NCBI GenBank assembly: GCA_017614625.1
Contig: JAGABK010000134.1
Location: 1-6,471, forward strand
Origin: Spirochaetales bacterium
GTDB lineage: Bacteria; Spirochaetota; Spirochaetia; Sphaerochaetales; Sphaerochaetaceae
Length of the DNA: 6,471 nt
Direction of reading: 5' to 3'
Part shown: positions 1 through 5,287 of the stretch, in pieces
Position numbering within the stretch: position 1 is the stretch's first letter
Layout: each line of letters starts with the position of its first letter
The notes under the pieces: model-generated
What the model saw: the letters and a program-made list of their open reading frames with translations, nothing else
What the model was told of the DNA's origin: nothing
Database searches by the model: none
Translations under genes and position numbers: made by a program

Positions 1-425
1 ACGACGCTCTGTCCTTCGACCACATGGCCGAAGACCGAATGCTTGTCGTTGAGCCACGGAGTCTTCACATGGGTGATGAAGAACTGGCTTCCGTTGGTTC
101 CGGGGCCAGCGTTCGCCATGCTGAGGACGCCGGGACCGTCATGGCGCAGCGACGGATCGAACTCATCGGGGAACGAATAGCCCGGACCGCCGGTTCCGTC
201 GCCCTTGGGGCAGCCGCCCTGGATCATGAAATCGGCTATGACCCTGTGGAAATTGAGTCCTTCGTAGAAGTTCTCGCCCGGATCCTCCATGTTCAGCTCG
301 CCCTCGACGAGGCCTACGAAATTGGCGACCGTCATGGGAACCTTCTCGTACTCGAGGCGCAGAACGATGTCGCCCTTCTGTGTGTCTATTACGGCGTAAA
401 GGCCGTCTGTGTCTTTGTAGCTCAC
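1..425 (-). CDS. Cyclophilin-type peptidyl-prolyl cis-trans isomerase, C-terminus cut by window edge
   Basis: Cyclophilins isomerise the peptide bond before proline and assist protein folding. The 141 visible residues follow the family closely. FHRVI at 59-63 carries the catalytic arginine R61 (R55 of human cyclophilin A). FMIQGG at 66-71, GTNGSQFF at 109-116, W124 and H129 match the other active-site positions. There is no signal peptide, so the enzyme is probably cytoplasmic. The start is GTG at 425-423: an AAGGAG ribosome binding site lies 6 nt upstream, and the in-frame region before it carries no better start. The gene lies 25 bp downstream of parB on the same strand with no terminator between, so it is probably the third gene of a parA-parB-ppi transcript. 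The last part of the cyclophilin barrel lies outside the window. The family is certain; the exact ortholog name is not. Confidence 0.93.
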   Translation of the reverse strand, partial: MSYKDTDGLYAVIDTQKGDIVLRLEYEKVPMTVANFVGLVEGELNMEDPGENFYEGLNFHRVIADFMIQGGCPKGDGTGGPGYSFPDEFDPSLRHDGPGVLSMANAGPGTNGSQFFITHVKTPWLNDKHSVFGHVVEGQSV

Positions 426-431
426 AAATAA

Positions 432-437
432 CTCCTT
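432..437 (-). promoter_or_regulatory. Ribosome binding site AAGGAG of the cyclophilin gene
   Basis: AAGGAG on the minus strand ends 6 nt before GTG at 425-423. It decides in favour of the GTG start. The only nearby alternative, TTG one base upstream, is followed at once by a stop in its own frame. Confidence 0.75.
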
Positions 438-450
438 ATATTATAAGTAA

Positions 451-1377
451 TTAGTCGTAAAGGTCGCTGCCCGGGGCAAGGATCTGGTAGATCCTCTCGA
501 GTTCCTCTGCGTTCTTGAACGGGATGAGGACCTTGCCCTTGGCGATGGCTCCGTTCTTGTACTTTCCCTTGATCTCCACGCGGCATCCTGTGGCTTCGAG
601 GAACTTCTCCTCCAGAAAGAGGATCTCGGGCGTCTTGGCCGGCTGCTCGTCCTTCTTCATCGAAGGAAGCTTGTTCACGGCGCGGCTTCCGTTGTTGAGG
701 TCGGCGGCCATCTTCTCGGCCTGGCGTACGGAAAGGTCGTCCGAAAGGATCTTCGTGTACAGGATCTCCTGGTCGGCGGGATTCTCGACGCTCAAGAGCG
801 CGCGGGCATGGCCCGGCGTGAAAAATCCCTTCTCAAGGGAGTCGAGCATCTTCTCAGGCAGGTTCAGAAGCCTGAGGCTGTTGGAGATAGCAGGGCGGCT
901 CTTGCCGACCTTGGCAGCAAGTTCTTCTTGCTTAATTCCTGCCTGTACAAGGAGATACGAGAAGGCTCTGGCTTCTTCGACAGGGTTCAGGTTCTCTCTC
1001 TGGATGTTCTCTATGAGGGATACTTCCATCCTCTGGATGTCGTTGAAGGAGCGTACGATACAGGGCACGGTCTTCAGTCCGGCCATCCTTGCGGCACGGA
1101 ATCTTCGCTCTCCGGCGACGATTATGTATACGTTTTCAGCTATTTCCTCTACAAGCAGAGGCTGGATGACGCCCTGAGAGAGGATAGAATCGCTCAATTC
1201 CTTCAAAGCGTCCTGGTCGAAGACCTTTCTGGGCTGGTTCGGGTTCGGTTTTATCGAATCTATGGCGATTTCTATCACCTGGGACCCGGTTTCCTCCAGT
1301 TTTTTGACTTCGTAAGTGGTATATTCATCAATCAGGGAGTTGATTCCCCTTCCAAGTCCATGTTTTTTAATTGGCAC
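451..1377 (-). CDS. parB: Chromosome-partitioning protein ParB (Spo0J family), parS-binding CTPase clamp
   Basis: ParB binds parS centromere sites, switches to a CTP-dependent sliding clamp that spreads along DNA, and stimulates the ParA ATPase. The 308-residue product has the full chromosomal ParB layout. A basic N-terminal KKHGLGRGINSL motif (4-15) is the type that contacts ParA. The N-terminal CTP-binding domain contains NQPRKVF (47-53), GERRFRAARMAG (89-100) and ENIQRENLNPVEEA (123-136). A helix-turn-helix covers about 149-171 (EELAAKVGKSRPAISNSLRL), with GHARALL at 189-195 next to it. A variable linker follows from about 228 to 249, then a C-terminal dimerisation domain. The start is GTG at 1377-1375, served by AAAGGAGG 9 nt upstream inside parA. 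A longer frame to an ATG at 1443 would only re-read parA and has no comparable ribosome site. The gene overlaps the end of parA by 11 bp, indicating translational coupling. Its likely targets are the two parS sites at 2465 and 2547. Confidence 0.97.
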   Translation of the reverse strand: MPIKKHGLGRGINSLIDEYTTYEVKKLEETGSQVIEIAIDSIKPNPNQPRKVFDQDALKELSDSILSQGVIQPLLVEEIAENVYIIVAGERRFRAARMAGLKTVPCIVRSFNDIQRMEVSLIENIQRENLNPVEEARAFSYLLVQAGIKQEELAAKVGKSRPAISNSLRLLNLPEKMLDSLEKGFFTPGHARALLSVENPADQEILYTKILSDDLSVRQAEKMAADLNNGSRAVNKLPSMKKDEQPAKTPEILFLEEKFLEATGCRVEIKGKYKNGAIAKGKVLIPFKNAEELERIYQILAPGSDLYD

Positions 1378-2125
1378 GATCCAATACCTCCTTTGCAAGA
1401 GCAGCATAGGCTTTGGCGCCCGAACAGCTGTTGTCATAGGCATTTACGGGCAATCCGTGGGACGGAGCCTCGCTCAGACGCACATTCCGCGGTATTTTCG
1501 TCTCGAAAACGAGATCGTTGAAGTAGGTTGTAATGTCTTCTACGACCTCGTTGTTGAGATTCGCCCTCTTGCTGTACATGGTGAATACTATTCCCATCAC
1601 ATCAAGACCGGGATTCAGGCGCTTTTTGACCGAATTTACGGTCTTGAGCAGCAGATTAAGGCCTTCCATGGCGAAATATTCGCATTGCATGGGGATAATC
1701 ACGCTGTTCGCCCAGCAAAGAGCGTTCATGGTGACCAGATCCAACGCCGGCGGACAGTCGGCGAAGATGAAATCGAAACTATTCTCAAGCGGAGCCAGGG
1801 CATTCCTGAGGAAGAATTCCCTGTTCTCCTCATCGACAAGCTCAACAGCCAGACCGGCCATGTTGATTCCTCCGCTGAGACAGTAAAGATTCTCCACGGG
1901 GGTGTTCTGAACAGCCGAAATATCGGCTTCAGCAGCCAAAAGCTCGTAAATTCCGGGCCTGGAGGTGTCAGCTGAGACAGAACTTGAGAGATTTCCCTGG
2001 GAATCAAGGTCTACGAGGAGGACTTTATAGCCTTCCTTGGCCAAGGCAGAACCGACATTTACAGCAGTGGTAGTCTTGCCGACACCACCTTTCTGATTCA
2101 AAAAAATGATTTTCTTAGCCTGCAT
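1367..2125 (-). CDS. parA: Chromosome-partitioning ATPase ParA (Soj family)
   Basis: ParA is a deviant Walker-type ATPase. It binds nucleoid DNA as an ATP dimer and is released by ParB-stimulated hydrolysis, which moves ParB-parS complexes and so the origin region. The 252-residue product shows the deviant Walker A motif KGGVGKTT (12-19, signature lysine K12), the VDLDSQGN segment (38-45, Walker A'), and DCPPALDL (123-130, Walker B region). R187 and the IPRNVRLSEAPS block (211-222, R216) match the non-specific DNA-binding arginines of Soj. Length and distance to the P-loop match Bacillus Soj if the start is ATG 2125-2123, which I prefer. Its ribosome site is poor (GAAGG one base upstream). 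An ATG 18 bp further out (2143) has none and may overlap a promoter -10 element. Leaderless or weak initiation is possible. The gene is first in the parA-parB-ppi group and diverges from nfu. Confidence 0.97.
   Translation of the reverse strand: MQAKKIIFLNQKGGVGKTTTAVNVGSALAKEGYKVLLVDLDSQGNLSSSVSADTSRPGIYELLAAEADISAVQNTPVENLYCLSGGINMAGLAVELVDEENREFFLRNALAPLENSFDFIFADCPPALDLVTMNALCWANSVIIPMQCEYFAMEGLNLLLKTVNSVKKRLNPGLDVMGIVFTMYSKRANLNNEVVEDITTYFNDLVFETKIPRNVRLSEAPSHGLPVNAYDNSCSGAKAYAALAKEVLDRAN
1387..1394 (-). promoter_or_regulatory. Ribosome binding site AAAGGAGG of parB, inside parA
   Basis: This strong Shine-Dalgarno sequence lies within the last codons of parA, 9 nt before the GTG at 1377. 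It fixes the parB start and supports coupled translation of the ParA/ParB pair. Confidence 0.8.
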
Positions 2126-2141
2126 GCCTTCAATATAAAGC

Positions 2142-2171
2142 ATAATATTTTGAAAGTCATCAATTTGTTGA
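2142..2171 (-). promoter_or_regulatory. Possible promoter for parA-parB
   Basis: On the minus strand TCAACA (2171-2166, four of six matches to TTGACA) is followed after 18 bp by TATTAT (2147-2142, five of six matches to TATAAT). Transcription would begin roughly 10 nt before the preferred parA ATG, giving a very short leader. The -35 is weak and overlaps the -35 of the opposite promoter, so this is only a candidate. Confidence 0.25.
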
Positions 2172-2196
2172 CTAATTATCGCCGTTCTTTTACATT
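2168..2196 (+). promoter_or_regulatory. Candidate sigma-70-type promoter of the nfu gene
   Basis: TTGACT (2168-2173, five of six matches to consensus) and TACATT (2191-2196, four of six) are separated by an ideal 17 bp. Transcription would begin near 2203, leaving a leader of about 20 nt that contains the ribosome binding site. This matches the position expected for the first gene on the plus strand. Confidence 0.45.
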
Positions 2197-2204
2197 TAAC
2201 AGCA

Positions 2205-2210
2205 GGAGGA
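2205..2210 (+). promoter_or_regulatory. Ribosome binding site GGAGGA of nfu
   Basis: GGAGGA lies 11 nt before ATG 2222, a slightly long but usable spacing. It argues against the in-frame TTG at 2150, which would add 24 residues unlike the family and would overlap the promoter region. Confidence 0.65.
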
Positions 2211-2221
2211 GCCGGATTTTT

Positions 2222-2461
2222 ATGGAAGATTTGGAAAAAAGAGTGATCGAAGCCATAGATTATGTCAGACCGTCGCTTCAGAATGACGGCGGAGACATCG
2301 AATTCGTCAAAATAGAAGGCAAGAAGGTCTATGTCAAGCTCCGCGGCGCCTGCGCCGGCTGCATGATGGCAGAAATGACCCTCAAGAACGGAGTGGAGCG
2401 CATGCTCCGCTACAATGTCGACGAAGAGATCGACGTAGTTGACCTTACATTCGAAAAGTAA
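2222..2461 (+). CDS. Stand-alone NifU C-terminal-domain (Nfu-type) iron-sulfur cluster protein
   Basis: Nfu domains hold a [4Fe-4S] cluster between the CxxC motifs of two subunits and pass it to target enzymes. The 79-residue product is just this domain. It has the usual N-terminal helix and RPSLQNDGGDIEFV segment (16-29), then LRGACAGCMMAEMTLKNGVE (40-59) with C44 and C47 as the cluster ligands. The N-terminal scaffold and central ferredoxin-like domains of full NifU are absent, and no IscU, SufB or nif gene is visible nearby. The ATG at 2222 gives the standard start; a longer in-frame version from TTG 2150 is unlikely. It is the only plus-strand gene here and is divergent from parA and convergent with gyrA. 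It has its own promoter candidate and a rho-independent terminator, so it is probably monocistronic. Its exact client proteins cannot be read from the sequence. Confidence 0.93.
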   Translation: MEDLEKRVIEAIDYVRPSLQNDGGDIEFVKIEGKKVYVKLRGACAGCMMAEMTLKNGVERMLRYNVDEEIDVVDLTFEK

Positions 2462-2464
2462 GAG

Positions 2465-2480
2465 CGTTTCACGTGAAACA
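2465..2480. other. parS centromere site 1 (ParB-binding palindrome)
   Basis: The sequence cgtttcacgtgaaaca matches the widely conserved bacterial parS consensus TGTTTCACGTGAAACA at 15 of 16 positions; only the first base differs. The inner 14 bp form a perfect palindrome. It starts 3 bp after the nfu stop codon and ends 2 bp before the nfu terminator stem. parA and parB of the matching system begin a few hundred bases away, which makes a functional ParB loading site very likely. Confidence 0.95.
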
Positions 2481-2482
2481 TG

Positions 2483-2510
2483 AAGCCGGGCATCGTCCCG
2501 GCTTTTTCTT
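2483..2510 (+). terminator. Rho-independent terminator of nfu
   Basis: AAGCCGGG (2483-2490) pairs perfectly with CCCGGCTT (2497-2504) around a 6-nt loop, and the 3' arm runs into a T-rich tract (tttttctt). It lies 21 bp after the nfu stop and would end the plus-strand transcript before gyrA. Confidence 0.88.
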
Positions 2511-2546
2511 TGTCCTCACCTTCTCCGCAGGATCCGGATTTAAAAC

Positions 2547-2562
2547 CGTTTCACGTGAAACA
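2547..2562. other. parS centromere site 2 (ParB-binding palindrome)
   Basis: This is a second copy of cgtttcacgtgaaaca, identical to site 1 over these 16 bp and for three further bases (tga), then different. The distance from site 1 is 82 bp start to start. It lies in the convergent intergenic region between the nfu and gyrA terminators, outside any coding region. Two sites so close together would give a local ParB loading cluster. Confidence 0.95.
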
Positions 2563-2604
2563 TGATCTGTCCCGGCTTATTCCCGCCCCGGGCCGCAGTA
2601 CCCT

Positions 2605-2628
2605 GTTTCCGGTTTCCGCTCGTTTCCG
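2605..2628. repeat. Three short GTTTCCG repeats before a T7 tract
   Basis: GTTTCCG occurs at 2605-2611, 2612-2618 and 2622-2628. The first two are head to tail and the third follows after 3 bp. A run of seven T (2633-2639) follows. The hairpins I can draw here have stems of only 4 to 5 bp, so I do not call a terminator. No function is assigned; chance remains likely in such a short stretch. Confidence 0.4.
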
Positions 2629-2650
2629 GGTCTTTTTTTGATTCAGCCCC

Positions 2651-2694
2651 AAAACAAAGAAAAACCGCATTCCAGGGGCCTAGAATGCGGTTTT
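2651..2694 (-). terminator. Rho-independent terminator of the gyrB-gyrA operon
   Basis: A perfect 12-bp stem is formed by 2661-2672 (AAAACCGCATTC) and 2683-2694, with a 10-nt loop. Read on the minus strand, the 3' arm ends in GGTTTT and continues into TCTTTGTTTT, a good U tract. It begins 44 bp beyond the gyrA stop. On the plus strand the hairpin is followed by only four T, so it acts mainly for gyrA. Confidence 0.88.
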
Positions 2695-2701
2695 CGGCTT
2701 G

Positions 2702-2721
2702 TGTTACTATTTACAGTAACA
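2702..2721. other. Small inverted repeat just after gyrA
   Basis: TGTTACT (2702-2708) and AGTAACA (2715-2721) form a 7-bp stem with a 6-nt loop, 17 bp beyond the gyrA stop and before the main terminator. No T tract follows on either strand. It may add structure to the gyrA 3' end or may be incidental. Confidence 0.35.
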
Positions 2722-2738
2722 GAATAATGTAGCCGATT

Positions 2739-5273
2739 TTACTCATTTTCCTCGGTTTTTGTCTCTTCTGCAGGAGCCTCATTTGTGTTTGTTCCGAGTT
2801 CGGCTGTTTCGACATTTTCGCCGTTTTCAGTGACTTCCTCGTCTTCCTGGTAATCGGTGATCGTCATTGCGACGATATAGTCGTCATCAGTCTTCATCTT
2901 GAACACGTTCACGCCGCCTGCGGACCTTCCCTGCAGCGAGATTCCGTTGACATGAGTGCGGATCGTCTGGCCTTTCTTGGTGATGCAGACTATGTCATTT
3001 TGCTCGTTAATTCCAAGTGCAGAAACAAGATAGCTATCATCCTGGAGCTTGTAGATCAGCTGTCCCATGGTTCCTCTGCCGTGGCGCTTGAAGAATTCGA
3101 AGTCGACCTGCTTGCCCTTGCCCTTGTCGGTTACGAGGATGATGTTGTTTCCTTCCTCGACCTTCACGAGTCCGATTATCTCGTCTCCGTCCGCAAGATT
3201 CATGCCGCGCACACCGTGTGTGGCTCTTCCCATGATCCTTACGTCGTCTACGCCGAACCTCAGTCCCTTTCCGTTCCTGGAGACTATCATGGCCTCGTCG
3301 CCCGGTCTTACGAACAGGCATTTGACCAGAGAATCGCCTTCATCGAGGATGATGGCCTTGATTCCGTTCTTCCTTGCGTTGACGAAGTCGGTGAGCCTGA
3401 CCTGTTTCACGACTCCGTATCTTGTGGCCATGAGGATGTTGGATTCCTCATCGAAGTCCTTGAAGTCTATGATGGCCGAAACGCTCTCGCCTTCCTCCAT
3501 CTTGGGAAGGACGGCCTTGAGGTTCACGCCCTTTCCGACCTTCTGGCCTTCAGGCAGCTCCCAGACTTCCAGGCAGTAGGCCTTTCCGAAGTTGGTGATG
3601 AACAGGATGTGGTCGTGAGAGAATGCCGAGAACAGGTGTTCCACGAAATCCTCTTCCCTGAGGGATGCTCCGCGGACTCCCTTTCCGCCGCGGCCCTGAG
3701 ACTTGTATTCGTCTGCCGGAACGCGCTTCACGAAGCCCTTGTTGGTGATGACCACGACGACGTCTTCCTTCTTTATGAAGTCCTTGTCCATCAGGCCGTC
3801 GACCTCGCGCGGGTCGATTTCTGTCTTCCTGTCGTCTCCGTACTGGTTGCAGACCTCGCGTATCTCCTTTTCGACCTCCTTGAGCATCTTGACCTCGTCC
3901 TCGAGAAGTTCCCTGTAGAACGCAATCCTGATCTCGAGCTCGTTCAGCTCGTCGATGATCTGCTGGGTCTCCATGTGGCTCAGTCTTCCGAGCCTCATCT
4001 GGATGATGGCGTTGGCCTGCTTGTCGGAAAGTCCGAACCTCTGCTGCAGCTTGATCGAGGCCTCGTCGTTGTTGGCGGCCTGCTTGATGATCTCGATGAC
4101 CTCGTCGATGTTCTCAAGACCGATCTTAAGACCGAGCAGGATGTGCTCTCTCTCGAGTGCCTTTGCAAGGTCGAACTTCGTCCTTCTCGTGGTGACGTCC
4201 TTGCGGTGCTCGAGGTAGTAGTGGAGCATCTGCTTCAGGTTCAGGCACTTCGGACGGCCGTCGACCAGGGCGAGATTGTTGACGTTGAAATTGATCTGAA
4301 GCTGGGTGTACAGGAACAGATGATTGACTGCAATCTCGGCAACAGCGTCTTTTTTCAGCTCAAACACCAGTCTTATGCCATCGCGGCCGGATTCGTCGCG
4401 CACCGCCGAGAAGTCCTTGAGGACATCGTCCTTGCGGTATTCGTCGATCTTCTTGATGAGTTCGGCCTTGTTGACCTGGTAGGGGATCTCGGTGAAGACG
4501 ATGGACTCGTGGGTCTTGTGGTCCTCGATGTGGTAGACGCCGCGGAGGACGATCTTTCCGCGTCCGGTCTCGAAGGCGTCGCGGATTCCCTTGATTCCGC
4601 AGATGCGTCCGGCCGTCGGGAAATCGGGTCCCTTCATGTAGTTCATGAGCTCAAGGACCGAAATCTCCGGGTTCTCGATGAGGGCGCAGAGGGCGTCGCA
4701 GATCTCACGCAGGTTGTGCGGCGGCATGTTTGTGGCCATTCCGACTGCGATTCCGCTTGTTCCGTTTGCAAGGAGGAAGGGGAATCCGGCGGGAAGGACC
4801 TCGGGCTCCTTCAGGGACTCGTCGAAGTTGGGAACCATGTTGACGGTTTCCTTGTCGATATCCTGGAGCATGAGCTCGCCCATGCGGGCCATCTTGGCCT
4901 CGGTGTATCTGTATGCTGCCGGCGGGTCGCCGTCGATAGAACCGAAGTTGCCCTGCGGCTTGATGACCGGATAGCGCATCGAGAAGTCCTGCGCGAGCCT
5001 TACGAGGGCGTCGTAGACCGAAGCGTCTCCGTGCGGATGGAACTTACCGAGAACGTCTCCGACTGTCCTCGCGCACTTCTTGAAGCTTCCGGTGGACTTG
5101 ATGCCCAGGTCGTACATGTCGTACAGGATCCTTCTGTGGACCGGCTTGAGTCCGTCCCTCACGTCGGGGAGGGCACGGCTGACTATGACCGACATGGCAT
5201 AGTCGAGGTAGCTTTTCTTCATTTCCTCGGAGAGGTCCGAGACTATGACTCTTTCAATTCTCTCGTCTTCCAT
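2739..5273 (-). CDS. gyrA: DNA gyrase subunit A
   Basis: GyrA forms the DNA-cleaving and DNA-wrapping part of the GyrA2GyrB2 gyrase. The 844-residue product is complete. The winged-helix domain contains RALPDVRDGLKPVHRRIL (33-50), HPHGDASVYD (79-88) and YRYTEAKM (121-128) with catalytic tyrosine Y123, equivalent to E. coli Y122. The tower and coiled-coil region runs to about 490. The C-terminal DNA-wrapping beta-pinwheel begins about 500 and opens with the GyrA box QGRGGKG (526-532), which marks gyrase rather than topoisomerase IV. A glutamate-rich tail follows from about 809. The position of E. coli Ser83 is Ala84, while Asp87 is kept as Asp88. I chose ATG 5273 because GGGAGGAG lies just upstream. 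An earlier in-frame ATG at 5291 overlaps the gyrB stop as ATGA but would add six residues, MTGGDG, that are just the translated ribosome site. The gene is cotranscribed with gyrB. Confidence 0.97.
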   Translation of the reverse strand: MEDERIERVIVSDLSEEMKKSYLDYAMSVIVSRALPDVRDGLKPVHRRILYDMYDLGIKSTGSFKKCARTVGDVLGKFHPHGDASVYDALVRLAQDFSMRYPVIKPQGNFGSIDGDPPAAYRYTEAKMARMGELMLQDIDKETVNMVPNFDESLKEPEVLPAGFPFLLANGTSGIAVGMATNMPPHNLREICDALCALIENPEISVLELMNYMKGPDFPTAGRICGIKGIRDAFETGRGKIVLRGVYHIEDHKTHESIVFTEIPYQVNKAELIKKIDEYRKDDVLKDFSAVRDESGRDGIRLVFELKKDAVAEIAVNHLFLYTQLQINFNVNNLALVDGRPKCLNLKQMLHYYLEHRKDVTTRRTKFDLAKALEREHILLGLKIGLENIDEVIEIIKQAANNDEASIKLQQRFGLSDKQANAIIQMRLGRLSHMETQQIIDELNELEIRIAFYRELLEDEVKMLKEVEKEIREVCNQYGDDRKTEIDPREVDGLMDKDFIKKEDVVVVITNKGFVKRVPADEYKSQGRGGKGVRGASLREEDFVEHLFSAFSHDHILFITNFGKAYCLEVWELPEGQKVGKGVNLKAVLPKMEEGESVSAIIDFKDFDEESNILMATRYGVVKQVRLTDFVNARKNGIKAIILDEGDSLVKCLFVRPGDEAMIVSRNGKGLRFGVDDVRIMGRATHGVRGMNLADGDEIIGLVKVEEGNNIILVTDKGKGKQVDFEFFKRHGRGTMGQLIYKLQDDSYLVSALGINEQNDIVCITKKGQTIRTHVNGISLQGRSAGGVNVFKMKTDDDYIVAMTITDYQEDEEVTENGENVETAELGTNTNEAPAEETKTEENE

Positions 5274-5278
5274 ACCGT

Positions 5279-5286
5279 CTCCTCCC
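5279..5286 (-). promoter_or_regulatory. Ribosome binding site GGGAGGAG of gyrA
   Basis: The GGAGG core (5285-5281) ends 7 nt before ATG 5273. It sits immediately after the gyrB stop codon at 5290-5288 and favours the inner gyrA start over the ATG at 5291. Confidence 0.75.
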
Positions 5287-5287
5287 G

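Noticed and set aside
24..431. A plus-strand open frame opposite the cyclophilin gene
   Set aside because: The minus strand encodes a clear cyclophilin with its active-site residues and a ribosome site; the plus frame has no recognisable family features.
440..445. A perfect TATAAT on the minus strand between parB and the cyclophilin gene
   Set aside because: Transcription from it would begin at about 433, inside the ribosome binding site, and I see no good -35 at the right distance. More likely just AT-rich spacer.
3403..3411. TGTTTCACG inside gyrA, resembling a parS half site
   Set aside because: Only the left half matches; none of the seven bases after it fits the consensus, and the palindrome is lost.
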